The notes under the pieces: model-generated | Told to the model about the DNA's origin: nothing | The model's database searches: none | The model's input: only the letters and a program-made list of their open reading frames with translations | Made by a program: the position numbers and the translations under genes | Shown: piece by piece, positions 33,708-42,073 of the stretch | Position numbering within the stretch: the first letter of the stretch is position 1 | Layout: each line of letters starts with the position of its first letter | Assembly: GCA_963999645.1 (NCBI GenBank) | Contig: CAXEUY010000001.1 | Span: 156,038 to 220,037, forward strand | Reading direction: 5' to 3' | Source of the DNA: MedAcidi-G1 sp002294285 | Lineage (GTDB): Bacteria; Actinomycetota; Acidimicrobiia; Acidimicrobiales; MedAcidi-G1 | DNA length: 64,000 nucleotides

Positions 33708-34142
33708 TTATTTAGAGAGGCATTTCTGAAGTAACTCCAAGTCTGAGGCGAGTTCATCCGAGGATATGTTTGAATTGGCATTAGCGAAGTCCAAATGACT
33801 CATATCATCAATAGGTATTACGTGTAGATGAACGTGCGGTACTTCAAAACCAGCGATCATTAATCCTATGCGGTTGGGTTTGAAAGCTTTCATTTGGGCT
33901 TTTCCTATTTTTTGTGCGATCTTCATACAATGTGAAGCCGTTTCTTCGGTTAGGTCTGTCCACATGTCTATTTCTTGGTTGGGTACAACCAGGGTGTGGC
34001 CACGATTAATTGGTCGAATGTCAAGGAATGCGAAGCACTCTGGGTCCTCCCAAAGTATGTGTCCAGGTATCTCTCTTGAGAGGATTCGAGTAAAAACTGA
34101 CGGCATAAATGCTAGCTTTTCAATAATTGTCTCTTTGGTCAA
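33708..34142 (-). CDS. HIT family nucleotide-binding hydrolase
   Basis: 144 residues. The His-triad motif is VPHVHLHVIP near residue 105, with GHTLVVPNQEID earlier. HIT proteins hydrolyse nucleoside phosphoramidates, AMP-lysine or dinucleoside polyphosphates. It is convergent with the DUF2079 gene and divergent from pgsA, with 56 bases between the latter starts. Confidence 0.9.
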   Translation of the reverse strand: MTKETIIEKLAFMPSVFTRILSREIPGHILWEDPECFAFLDIRPINRGHTLVVPNQEIDMWTDLTEETASHCMKIAQKIGKAQMKAFKPNRIGLMIAGFEVPHVHLHVIPIDDMSHLDFANANSNISSDELASDLELLQKCLSK

Positions 34143-34198
34143 ACACGGCCATACCTAGCTATGAATATTCTGCCCCTAGAGAAGGATAGATTGTCACG

Positions 34199-34777
34199 AT
34201 GGGTAACAAAATTTTTACCATTCCTAATCTGATTAGCGTTCTGCGACTTCTTTGCATTCCCCTGTTTGTTTGGATCCTTTTTGGAGTTGAAGATCGATCT
34301 GCAGCTGCGCTTCTCTTAGCAGCACTTGGAGCAACAGACTGGATCGACGGGTGGATTGCAAGGAAGTTCAATCAAACTTCAGAACTAGGAAAAATTTTGG
34401 ACCCAACTGCTGACAGGCTTCTTCTGATAGTTGCTATACCGGCTTTGATAGTTGATGATTCAATTCCAATTTGGTTTGCAGTACTTGCATTAGTTAGAGA
34501 GTTGTTGGTTGGAGGAGGGACTGTGCTGCTGGCACTTTTAGGCGCTAGGAGAATAGACGTTTTATGGTGGGGTAAAACTGGTACATTCGCAATGCTTTTC
34601 GCTGTTCCTTCTTTTTTAGCGGGCGAATCAACTATTTCGATTAACGAATTTTTTGCTGTTTTCGCTTATATCTGTGGCTTGCCGGGACTAATAATCTCCT
34701 GGTTTGCCGCATTTATGTACATACCGCTGGCATCGGAAGTTTTGAAAGAACGTCGACAAGACCGCCAGTCATTTTAA
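34199..34777 (+). CDS. pgsA: CDP-alcohol phosphatidyltransferase (PgsA-like)
   Basis: 192 residues, mostly hydrophobic helices. The motif of the CDP-alcohol phosphatidyltransferase family is DGWIARKFNQTSELGKILDP followed by TADR, the spacing D-G-x2-A-R-x8-G-x3-D-x3-D being kept exactly. The likely reaction is CDP-diacylglycerol plus glycerol-3-phosphate to phosphatidylglycerol phosphate; related enzymes use inositol phosphate. It is just upstream of gcvH and the FHA gene, as pgsA2 is in mycobacteria. Confidence 0.85.
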   Translation: MGNKIFTIPNLISVLRLLCIPLFVWILFGVEDRSAAALLLAALGATDWIDGWIARKFNQTSELGKILDPTADRLLLIVAIPALIVDDSIPIWFAVLALVRELLVGGGTVLLALLGARRIDVLWWGKTGTFAMLFAVPSFLAGESTISINEFFAVFAYICGLPGLIISWFAAFMYIPLASEVLKERRQDRQSF

Positions 34778-34832
34778 TGAATTTTTCTTTCTCTATTATA
34801 AAAATGAGCACTTTGACGCTAGTTTCGACTTT

Positions 34833-35216
34833 ATGAATATCCCTGAAGACCTTATGTATTCTGAGGATCACCAATGGGTGCGTATCGAGGGAGATGGGTT
34901 AATCCGGATCGGAGTGACTGATTATGCACAAGATGCGTTAGGTGAAGTTGTTTTCGTCGAACTACCCGCTGTCGATTTGGAGATAGAAAAGGGAAATATG
35001 TTGGGAGAAGTTGAGTCCAGTAAATCAGTTTCGGAAATCTCTGCTCCAGTAAGTGGAAAAATTCTTGAGATTAATGACGACCTGGAGTCATATCCAACAA
35101 AAATAAACGACGACCCATATGGAGAGGGATGGATTTGTTTAATGGCTACAGAAGGGTCAAGTCCAGAAGGTCTACTTTTAGACGCTGAGTCATATCGCTC
35201 CCTACTGGAAGGGTGA
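34833..35216 (+). CDS. gcvH: glycine cleavage system H protein
   Basis: 127 residues. Lys64 in VESSKSVSE is the lipoyl attachment site; EDHQWVRIEGDGLIRIGVTDYAQDALGEVVFVELP is the conserved core described here in pieces (EDHQWVRIE, GVTDYAQDALGEVV). It shuttles the methylamine group between P and T proteins. No gcvP or gcvT is near. The FHA gene starts six bases after its stop. This gcvH-FHA order is the actinobacterial GarA island. Confidence 0.93.
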   Translation: MNIPEDLMYSEDHQWVRIEGDGLIRIGVTDYAQDALGEVVFVELPAVDLEIEKGNMLGEVESSKSVSEISAPVSGKILEINDDLESYPTKINDDPYGEGWICLMATEGSSPEGLLLDAESYRSLLEG

Positions 35217-35222
35217 CTATTC

Positions 35223-35627
35223 GTGAATAGGGAAGACGAGATCTTTAGTGATGAAGAGGTAACAGATGCGATCGAAATAGATCCAGAAATCCCTCACCGT
35301 TTAGATCGCGAGATATTTGAAGTAGACACGGGGATACTTGTCATCGAATCTGGCCCTAAGTCAGGTTCACGGTACGCTTTGGATTCCGAATCTATACTTA
35401 TTGGAAGGGGGAAAGATTCAGATATTTTTCTCGATGATGTAACGGTTTCAAGACGGCATGCTCTCATTGAAAGAGATGGAAGTGAATATAAGGTTTCCGA
35501 TTTGGGGTCGTTAAATGGCACTTACGTAAATGCCAAAGGAATCCAGTCTGAAGAATTGGTAGATGGTGATGTGCTTCAGGTAGGGAGATTTAAACTTGTA
35601 TTTTTTCACGGAATTGCCCAGAACTGA
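35223..35627 (+). CDS. garA: FHA domain protein (GarA/OdhI-like)
   Basis: 134 residues from a GTG. The FHA phosphothreonine-binding core is ILIGRGKDSDIFLDD and TVSRRHALIERDG, then SDLGSLNGTYVN. In Actinobacteria GarA/OdhI is switched by Ser/Thr kinase phosphorylation of a Thr in an N-terminal ETT motif and inhibits 2-oxoglutarate dehydrogenase. Here the N-terminus is acidic with scattered Thr but no clear ETT motif, so control may differ. The name rests on synteny with gcvH and the two MerR genes. Confidence 0.82.
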   Translation: MNREDEIFSDEEVTDAIEIDPEIPHRLDREIFEVDTGILVIESGPKSGSRYALDSESILIGRGKDSDIFLDDVTVSRRHALIERDGSEYKVSDLGSLNGTYVNAKGIQSEELVDGDVLQVGRFKLVFFHGIAQN

Positions 35628-36341
35628 TTGAAGATTGAATTGTCCGAAACGAAGTTGTTCAACATAGGTCAGGTTTGCGAAAATCTGATCGAAGAGTTTC
35701 CGCAAATCACAGTTTCAAAGATCCGCTATTTGGAATCGCAAGGGTTACTTACTCCAACTAGAACCGAGTCTGGTTATCGAAAGTTCTCCACCAGTGATCT
35801 GGATAAACTTGTTTGGATTCTAAGGCAACAAAGAGACTATTTCGTTCCTTTAAAAACTATTAAAGAGAGACTAGATAAGAAGGGTTTTGACTTCGAGACG
35901 GATGAAATTCCTGAAAAGTCAGACTCTGATAGAAAATTTGAAGAAGATCCAATAACAACAGGAATAAGTCTAGACATTAAAGGTTTAGCTAAAGCTTCTG
36001 GAGTTCCATTAGAAAAAATTGAGGAACTGAATGAATTGGGTGTAATAAAAGGACGAAAAGTTGGAAACAAACAAATTTTCGAAGGTGAAGCCTTGATAAC
36101 TGTCAGGTCGGCAAAGCGCCTTTTTGAACTTGGTATGGAAGTTAGACATTTGAGAATGTATCTTGTCGCCGCTCAAAGAGAAGCAGGCGTTATTGAGCAA
36201 TTGTTGTCTGCTAAATCTAAAAGCGAGGATCTTAAATCAAGAGTTGAAGCGAAGAGAGAGTTGAATGAAGTTGTTGCTTTAGGAAGAGAAATTCACAAGT
36301 GTCTACTAAAACTCTCACTAGATGGACTAGAAACTTGGTAG
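35628..36341 (+). CDS. MerR-family regulator (FtsR/Rv1828-like)
   Basis: 237 residues from a TTG directly after the FHA stop. The winged HTH is FNIGQVCENLIEEFPQITVS then IRYLESQGLLTPTRTESGYRKF, typical of MerR. The C-terminal half (from residue 110) has a second helical domain (LAKASGVPLEKIEELNELG) rather than a metal or drug site. Its position between the FHA gene and the bifunctional nuclease matches mycobacterial Rv1828, the FtsR group that regulates cell division genes. The DNA target is not visible. Confidence 0.82.
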   Translation: MKIELSETKLFNIGQVCENLIEEFPQITVSKIRYLESQGLLTPTRTESGYRKFSTSDLDKLVWILRQQRDYFVPLKTIKERLDKKGFDFETDEIPEKSDSDRKFEEDPITTGISLDIKGLAKASGVPLEKIEELNELGVIKGRKVGNKQIFEGEALITVRSAKRLFELGMEVRHLRMYLVAAQREAGVIEQLLSAKSKSEDLKSRVEAKRELNEVVALGREIHKCLLKLSLDGLETW

Positions 36342-36938
36342 ATGGATTATCCAAAATTATTACAGAATAAAGAAGAAATTGAATGCAGGGTTAGAGAACT
36401 AGCTACTGAACTAGACGACTACTTGAAAGATGGTGGCGTCGTAGTGGGAGTGCTTAAGGGATGCCTGCCTTTTCTGGCTGACCTTGTGCGAGAGATCAAT
36501 TATGAAATAGAAATAGATTTTCTTGCTCTGACTTCATTTAAAGAAAATACCGGGCGGGTTCGTCTAACAAGAGACTTGGGTATTGATGTATCTGGCCGCA
36601 ATGTTTTACTCGTTGAAGATGTAGTAGACACCGGCTTCCGACTCCATTTTTTGAGAAACCATCTTGAGACTCATCAGCCCGCAGAGGTAAGAGTTTGCAC
36701 ACTCTTTGATCGTTCAGATCGACGTGTTCTGCCTGTCAAAGTTGAGTATTCAGGCTTTGTGCTTCAAGAGGGTTTCATTGTCGGTTACGGAATTGAACAC
36801 TTAGGCATGTTTAGGAACCTACCCTCCGTGGTTTCAGCTAATCAGTCGGTTCTAGATGAAGAGTTTGCAAATGGCGAATCTAAATTGGTAGATGAAATCC
36901 TAAGAATCGCTCAAGGTAAAGAAATAGTTGAATGCTAG
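36342..36938 (+). CDS. hpt: hypoxanthine phosphoribosyltransferase
   Basis: 198 residues. The PRPP-binding loop is VLLVEDVVDTG near residue 90, preceded by VVVGVLKGCLPFLADLV and the flexible loop ALTSFKEN. It salvages hypoxanthine and guanine to IMP and GMP. The C-terminal segment FIVGYGIEHLGMFRNLP also matches the family. The ATG directly follows the MerR stop. In the mycobacterial counterpart of this island hpt is not between the MerR gene and the nuclease, so its place here is a lineage feature. Confidence 0.88.
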   Translation: MDYPKLLQNKEEIECRVRELATELDDYLKDGGVVVGVLKGCLPFLADLVREINYEIEIDFLALTSFKENTGRVRLTRDLGIDVSGRNVLLVEDVVDTGFRLHFLRNHLETHQPAEVRVCTLFDRSDRRVLPVKVEYSGFVLQEGFIVGYGIEHLGMFRNLPSVVSANQSVLDEEFANGESKLVDEILRIAQGKEIVEC

Positions 36939-36959
36939 TTTGCAGTTTTGGAGGGGTCG

Positions 36960-37448
36960 ATGAATGAAATGATAGTAATAGGAGTTCAACAAGTTCTGCC
37001 TTCCAATACTCCTGTGATCCTTCTGCGTGAAAAAGAAGGTGAACGACTTCTGCCCATATTTATTGGTTTACCCGAAGCCACTGCAATAGGTTTGACTCTC
37101 GCAGGTCAAGAACCGCCTAGACCTATGACCCATGACCTTTTCGTTACTGTCTTGGAGACCTTTTCAGCTACTTTGGAAAGGGTTGTGGTCACACAATTAA
37201 GGGATCGAACTTTTTATTCAGATATCTATCTTCGAGGACCGGCAGGCGTGGAAGTCCTTTCCGCAAGACCTTCGGATGCAATTGCGTTAGCGGTTCGCAT
37301 GGGAGCAGATGTTTTTGTTGAAGAGGACGTCTTGGAAGAAGCAGGATATATTGCACCGCCTGAACAGGAAGAACCGGTTACGGATGTTCAAGTGGAGGAG
37401 TTTAGAGAGTTTTTAGACAATGTAAATCCCGATGATTTCGCGGGTTAA
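36960..37448 (+). CDS. bifunctional nuclease family protein (DUF151)
   Basis: 162 residues from the ATG at 36960, with GGAGG eight bases upstream; a TTG at 36948 is less likely. ILLREKEGERLLPIFIG and EATAIGLTLAGQEPPRPMTHDL are diagnostic of the DUF151 family, in which bifunctional DNase/RNase activity has been reported. The C-terminal DAIALAVRMGADVFV is also conserved. Position after the MerR gene agrees with Rv1829. A promoter for the next gene follows. Confidence 0.9.
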   Translation: MNEMIVIGVQQVLPSNTPVILLREKEGERLLPIFIGLPEATAIGLTLAGQEPPRPMTHDLFVTVLETFSATLERVVVTQLRDRTFYSDIYLRGPAGVEVLSARPSDAIALAVRMGADVFVEEDVLEEAGYIAPPEQEEPVTDVQVEEFREFLDNVNPDDFAG

Positions 37449-37482
37449 GACTAAAAAGCCAAAGTCTTGTTCGGTTGAATTG

Positions 37483-37511
37483 TTGACCTGAAGGCTGTAA
37501 ACCCCTATCAT
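37483..37511 (+). promoter_or_regulatory. predicted promoter upstream of the second MerR gene
   Basis: TTGACC (37483-37488), a 17-bp spacer and TATCAT (37506-37511) form a near-consensus promoter in the 139-bp gap after the nuclease gene. A leader of about 70 bases and a purine-rich ribosome site (GGGAGAGGGAAAG) precede the ATG at 37588. Confidence 0.45.
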
Positions 37512-37587
37512 GTAGAATAACACTGATGTAGTTCTCTGAGCGAAATACGAGTTCTTACCTGTTTTTCGCGCGGGAGAGGGAAAGAAC

Positions 37588-38064
37588 ATGTCCAAAGAAC
37601 AAGGTTATAGCGGTGACGAAGCCAGGAAAATTGTAGGTATTACATACAGGCAATTGGATTACTGGGCTAGAACTGAACTTATAAGACCCTCTTTGTCTGA
37701 CGCTAGTGGTAGCGGCACAAGAAGAAGGTACTCATATCGAGATCTACTCAAGTTGAAAGCAGTGAAGGCGTTAATTGATGCCGGTATCCGTTTGGCTTTG
37801 ATTCGGAGAGTTTTCGAATTTCTTGAAGAGAAACTTGATGAAGATGTAGTGCAAGTGAATTTAGTTATTCAAGGTTCTTCTGTAATGGTGCAACGCGGCG
37901 AAGAGGAGATTATAGATCTTTTGCACAACGGACAGGGAGTGTTGAATATTTTACCCATGGCTGGCGTCAAGGAAGATCTCGATGCCAAGATAGTTGAGCT
38001 TTTCCCTGGCGCTGATGAGACGAGTGTAGGAATTGAAGATGACGGTCAAGCAATTGCACAGTAG
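37588..38064 (+). CDS. MerR-family regulator (Rv1830-like)
   Basis: 158 residues. The N-terminal winged HTH reads GDEARKIVGITYRQLDYWARTELIRPS followed by GTRRRYSYRDLLKLKAVKALID (quoted in pieces to show GITYRQLDYWAR and RRRYSYRDL). A dimerisation helix region follows and then a small acidic C-terminal domain. It matches the second MerR of the mycobacterial GarA island. It has its own predicted promoter. The signal and target are unknown. Confidence 0.85.
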   Translation: MSKEQGYSGDEARKIVGITYRQLDYWARTELIRPSLSDASGSGTRRRYSYRDLLKLKAVKALIDAGIRLALIRRVFEFLEEKLDEDVVQVNLVIQGSSVMVQRGEEEIIDLLHNGQGVLNILPMAGVKEDLDAKIVELFPGADETSVGIEDDGQAIAQ

Positions 38065-38095
38065 TTGCCATAGGGTCGGAGGAACTGTTTCTTAA

Positions 38096-38443
38096 ATGAG
38101 CGAGGTTCACGAACTCCCTGATAGAAGTCTTTCTTCTTCGTTTGCTCATGAGTCTGAAGAAAAAATAGCCCAATTATTGGATTTTTACGGAATTAAATGG
38201 GAATACGAACCTACGACTTTCGTGTTGGAAAGAGACTCTGCGGGGCAACCTAGATCAGCATTTACTCCTGATTTTTACTTGCCTGAGCATAATCTCTATC
38301 TAGAGGTAACGACCTTAAAACAGTCGCTTGTCACTAGAAAAAATCGAAAGGTACGTAGGTTGCAAGCGCAGAGGCCAGACTTGAGCATTCGTATTCTTTA
38401 CAGAAGTGATATAGAAAGACTTTTCTTATCTGATGCGGCTTGA
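38096..38443 (+). CDS. PD-(D/E)XK nuclease-like small protein
   Basis: 115 residues. The segment FTPDFYLPEHNLYLEVTTLK shows the PD-x(n)-E-x-T/K layout of the restriction-endonuclease-like fold (Pro-Asp near residue 59, Glu near residue 69), preceded by helix EEKIAQLLDFYGIKWEYEP, as in very-short-patch and Holliday-junction-like nucleases. The usual lysine after the Glu is replaced by Thr (EVTTLK), so activity is uncertain. It follows the second MerR gene and is convergent with the aldolase gene. Confidence 0.6.
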   Translation: MSEVHELPDRSLSSSFAHESEEKIAQLLDFYGIKWEYEPTTFVLERDSAGQPRSAFTPDFYLPEHNLYLEVTTLKQSLVTRKNRKVRRLQAQRPDLSIRILYRSDIERLFLSDAA

Positions 38444-38447
38444 TTTA

Positions 38448-39251
38448 TCAGTCAAGTAAATCTGGTTCGTCAACTAAAATTTTGTCAAACAAAGGCTGAG
38501 CGCTGAACCAACCCGAAAAAGCGTTGCCAATCTGATTATTCGTAAGCGTTGCTGTTTCGTGATCTATAGGAATCGTAGTTCCGGCTGCTTCTGCAAGTAG
38601 TTGCGCTTGGCAAGTTCTTTCCATAGTAACGAAGAGCCAAAGCGCCTCATCGACTGTCTCACCTAAAGTTAAAAGGCCATGATTTTTCAGTATTGCAGCT
38701 TTACAGTCTCCCAAAGCTGCGGCAATTCTTTTTCCTTCGAGCGGATCGAGTACCACACCTGTGAAATCATCAAATAAGACATGGTTGTTATAAAAAATAC
38801 AACTGTCTTGTGTCAGTGGATCAAGAGTTTTGCCTAATGAAGAAAAAGATTTACCAAAAATTGAGTGAGAATGCGCAGCTGCAACAATCTCAGGTCTCTC
38901 CATATGTATTCCAGAATGAATAGCGAATGCTGCCTGGTTAACTGCATAATTTCCTTCAATTACATCACCATTATGGTTAACAAGAAGAAGGTCAGAAACT
39001 GAAATATGGCTAAAGTTCATTCCGAATGGATTTACCCAAAAGCAGTCAGTTTCCTCAGGGTCTCTTGCTGTTATATGTCCAGCTACCCCCTCGCTGAAAC
39101 CGTATCTTCCAAAAATTCTAAATGCTGCAGCTAGACGTTCTTTGCGGTGCTTTCTCTCATCCTCAACGTTTTCAAAAACAGGCATCTCATGCATGAGGGG
39201 TAAATTCGTTTGGAATCTTTGCGATGCTTCTAATTCTTTTTCATTATTCAT
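38448..39251 (-). CDS. class II aldolase/adducin family protein
   Basis: 267 residues. The zinc-binding His pair is in AAAHSHSIFG, and KNHGLLTLG is the second conserved motif. The family includes fuculose/ribulose phosphate aldolases and decarboxylases; the C-terminal part and the absence of a sugar-phosphate motif leave the reaction open. It lies upstream of the catabolic gene set but next to aroC, with separate spacing. The product is cytoplasmic. Confidence 0.85.
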   Translation of the reverse strand: MNNEKELEASQRFQTNLPLMHEMPVFENVEDERKHRKERLAAAFRIFGRYGFSEGVAGHITARDPEETDCFWVNPFGMNFSHISVSDLLLVNHNGDVIEGNYAVNQAAFAIHSGIHMERPEIVAAAHSHSIFGKSFSSLGKTLDPLTQDSCIFYNNHVLFDDFTGVVLDPLEGKRIAAALGDCKAAILKNHGLLTLGETVDEALWLFVTMERTCQAQLLAEAAGTTIPIDHETATLTNNQIGNAFSGWFSAQPLFDKILVDEPDLLD

Positions 39252-39292
39252 TTTTTATCCTCAGTTGAGTTTAATTTCAAAGGAAAATTTCA

Positions 39293-40378
39293 TCAATCCA
39301 AAACGCGCACTGATTTATCTCGCAGCCAATGGTCAGCAATAACGAGAAGAGACATGGCTTCAACCATAGGTACTGCTCTGGGTAAAACACAAGGGTCGTG
39401 TCTCCCTTTCGCTTCGAGACTTACGGGATTATTTTCGTTGTCGACCGTTTCCTGCGTGCTTGAAATTGTGGCTGTAGGTTTAAAAGCAACACGGAAAATT
39501 ATTTCAGAACCGTTTGTTATTCCTCCCTGAACTCCTCCTGAATTATTCGTTTTAGTTATTGGATTTTTTTCACCAGGTGCAAATTCGTCGTTGTGTTCGC
39601 TACCTTTCATGAGCACAGAAGAAAATCCACTTCCTATCTCGAAACCTTTTGTGGCAGGTAGCGAAAGCATCCCTTTTGCTAGATCAGCTTCGATCCTGTC
39701 AAAAACGGGAGCCCCTAAGCCTGCAGGAACTCCTCGAATTAAACATGTCACTATTCCACCAAGGGAATCACCAGCTTTTTTTGCTTCTGTGATTTTTTTA
39801 ACCATTGCTGCTGACGCTTCGGTGTCAGGGCAACGAGTTATTTGTGCTTCAATTTCATCAAAATTAACATTTTCAGTATCAACATCAGCTTTTATGTCAT
39901 GGATCTGTGAAACCCAAGCAATAACTTCCACATCGGTCGTTTCATCTAAAAGCTTTCTAGCAACTGCACCTGCCGCTACTCTTCCTATTGTCTCTCTAGC
40001 ACTAGAGCGACCTCCTCCTTGCCAGTTACGGATACCAAATTTTGCATCATAAGTGAAATCAGCATGAGAAGGACGGTAGGTATTTTTCAAATGCTCGTAA
40101 GCTTCCGGTTTTGCGTCTTCATTTCTGACAAGAATTGCAATCGGAGTGCCGAGTGTTTTTCCCTCGAACACACCAGAGAGTATCTCAGCATTATCTGTCT
40201 CATCCCGCTGGGTTGTAATTTTACTTTGCCCAGGACGACGCCTGTCGAGATCACGTTGAATATCAACTTCATTTAAAGCTAACAAAGGTGGACATCCATC
40301 AATGACTACACCTACACCGCCACCGTGGCTTTCACCCCATGTGGAAATTTTAAACAAAGAACCGAAACTATTTCCCAT
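39293..40378 (-). CDS. aroC: chorismate synthase
   Basis: 361 residues, standard length. The family signatures are GESHGGGVGVVIDGCPP (N-terminal), GGRSSARETIGRVAAGAVA (middle) and GRHDPCVLPRAVPMVEAM (C-terminal). It makes chorismate from 5-enolpyruvylshikimate-3-phosphate using reduced FMN, the last shared step of aromatic amino acid synthesis. Other aro genes are absent here. It is divergent from the acyl-CoA ligase gene. Confidence 0.97.
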   Translation of the reverse strand: MGNSFGSLFKISTWGESHGGGVGVVIDGCPPLLALNEVDIQRDLDRRRPGQSKITTQRDETDNAEILSGVFEGKTLGTPIAILVRNEDAKPEAYEHLKNTYRPSHADFTYDAKFGIRNWQGGGRSSARETIGRVAAGAVARKLLDETTDVEVIAWVSQIHDIKADVDTENVNFDEIEAQITRCPDTEASAAMVKKITEAKKAGDSLGGIVTCLIRGVPAGLGAPVFDRIEADLAKGMLSLPATKGFEIGSGFSSVLMKGSEHNDEFAPGEKNPITKTNNSGGVQGGITNGSEIIFRVAFKPTATISSTQETVDNENNPVSLEAKGRHDPCVLPRAVPMVEAMSLLVIADHWLRDKSVRVLD

Positions 40379-40444
40379 ATATAGATCATAGAGGGCTTTA
40401 GCGGCAGGCTAGGTCTCATTAAATGACTGCGATACCCTCAAAGT

Positions 40445-42073
40445 GTGTCAGCAACATATGGGAATTTAAACATCGCTAACGCCTGGGAGGCAATAGCCGA
40501 TCAAATAGGCGATCTGCCGGCAATTTCTACTCTTGAAACTTCAACCACATGGAAAGAATTTGAAAGAAATTCTGCTTCTTTAGCAAGAACATTTTATGAA
40601 AAAGGTTTGAAACGAGATTCAAAAGTAGCTTTTTATTGTTATAACGGGCCGGAATATCTAGAAGGTCAGTTTGCAGCTTTCAAATTGAGAGCTATTCCAG
40701 CAAATGTTAATTATCGATATTTAGACGAAGAACTCGCTTACATTTTGAATAATTCTGACGCTGAAGCAATATTGTTCGACTCTAGTTTGACTGAAAGGGT
40801 TGACTCGGTTCGCGCAAAATGTCCGAAACTCAAAGCTTTCGTAAGGATAGGAGAGGGGGCAAACGAAGATTGGTTTATGTCTTATAAAGACGCAATCAGC
40901 AACGATCCTTTAGAGAGATTTGAAAGATCCAGTGATGATCTATGGTTCCTTTACACAGGAGGCACCACCGGAAGTCCAAAAGCTGTTATGTGGTCTCATT
41001 CTGGGCTCATTGGCGGTATGGGAGAAACTTTTCGCTCACTAGGTGAAGAAATCCCAGAAACCCCACGCGATGCAGGCGATCTTGCGAAACGAGTCACTGG
41101 ATCTGGAAAAGAAATAAGACAACTTTGCGCTGCTCCGCTTATGCACGGAACGTCAAGTCTGACTGCATTGAGCACGCATATGCATGGAGGTCTAGTAGCG
41201 ACTCTTGCCTCTAAGACATTTAATGCCAAGGAACTATGGGAAACAGTCGAAAAGTTCAAAATAACGATGCTCACGATTGTCGGCGATGCATTCGCCCGAC
41301 CGATGATTGATGAACTCGAGAGATCCGTTGCAGATGGTAGAAGTTGGGATATTTCTTCACTCCGCCTTGTGATGTCTTCTGGTGTCATGTTTAGCGCTCC
41401 GTTGAAAGAACGACTACTAAATTTACACAGCTGCACTATTTTGGACGCTTTAGGTTCCAGTGAAGGAACCGGAATGGGCAAACAGGTAACTTCACGAAAA
41501 AGAAAAGACACTGGAACAGCAAGGTTTTATCTCGGCAAACACACAAAAGTCCTCAGAGAAGATGGACAAGAAGTTGAACCAGGATCTAAGCAGATAGGAA
41601 AACTTGCTTTGGGTTACCCGTTGCCGGTGGGGTATTACAAAGATCATGAGAAAACAGAGGAAACTTTTCCAACTATAAATGGTAGAAGATGGTCGATACC
41701 GGGAGATTGGGCATCTGTCGAAAAAGATGGTTCAATTACACTTTTGGGTAGAGGGTCAGAATGCATAAATACAGGCGGAGAGAAAGTTTTTCCTGAAGAA
41801 GTTGAAGAAGCTTTGAAGATAAACCCCAAAATAATTGACTGTAACGTTGTGGGTTTACCTGATGATCGGTGGGGAGAAGCAGTGGCAGCAGTCGTAGAAA
41901 TTAAAGATGGTGAGATAATCAGCGAGTTGGAAATTATCAACGATGCAAAAAAGAGGTTGGCTGGCTACAAAGTGCCTAAAAGTATAGTTTTTGTTGAAAA
42001 ACTTAAAAGAGGACCCAATGGTAAATCTGATTATAGGTGGGCTCGTAAGACAGCTGAAAATGCGCCGATTTAA
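40445..42073 (+). CDS. AMP-forming acyl-CoA synthetase
   Basis: 542 residues from a GTG. The adenylation motifs are LYTGGTTGSPKAVMWSH (P-loop) and, in the C-terminal part, GDWASVEKDGSITLLGRGSE and PNGKSDYRWAR with the catalytic Lys. Sequence style resembles actinobacterial FadD-type ligases acting on large or cyclic acids. It should activate a carboxylic acid as its CoA thioester. It is convergent with, and overlaps by four bases, the adjacent SDR gene. Confidence 0.9.
   Translation: MSATYGNLNIANAWEAIADQIGDLPAISTLETSTTWKEFERNSASLARTFYEKGLKRDSKVAFYCYNGPEYLEGQFAAFKLRAIPANVNYRYLDEELAYILNNSDAEAILFDSSLTERVDSVRAKCPKLKAFVRIGEGANEDWFMSYKDAISNDPLERFERSSDDLWFLYTGGTTGSPKAVMWSHSGLIGGMGETFRSLGEEIPETPRDAGDLAKRVTGSGKEIRQLCAAPLMHGTSSLTALSTHMHGGLVATLASKTFNAKELWETVEKFKITMLTIVGDAFARPMIDELERSVADGRSWDISSLRLVMSSGVMFSAPLKERLLNLHSCTILDALGSSEGTGMGKQVTSRKRKDTGTARFYLGKHTKVLREDGQEVEPGSKQIGKLALGYPLPVGYYKDHEKTEETFPTINGRRWSIPGDWASVEKDGSITLLGRGSECINTGGEKVFPEEVEEALKINPKIIDCNVVGLPDDRWGEAVAAVVEIKDGEIISELEIINDAKKRLAGYKVPKSIVFVEKLKRGPNGKSDYRWARKTAENAPI

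Noticed and set aside
38439..38456. Short inverted repeat CTTGA/TCAAG at the convergent gene ends as a terminator
   Set aside because: The stem is five pairs and there is no T run on either strand, so it cannot be called.
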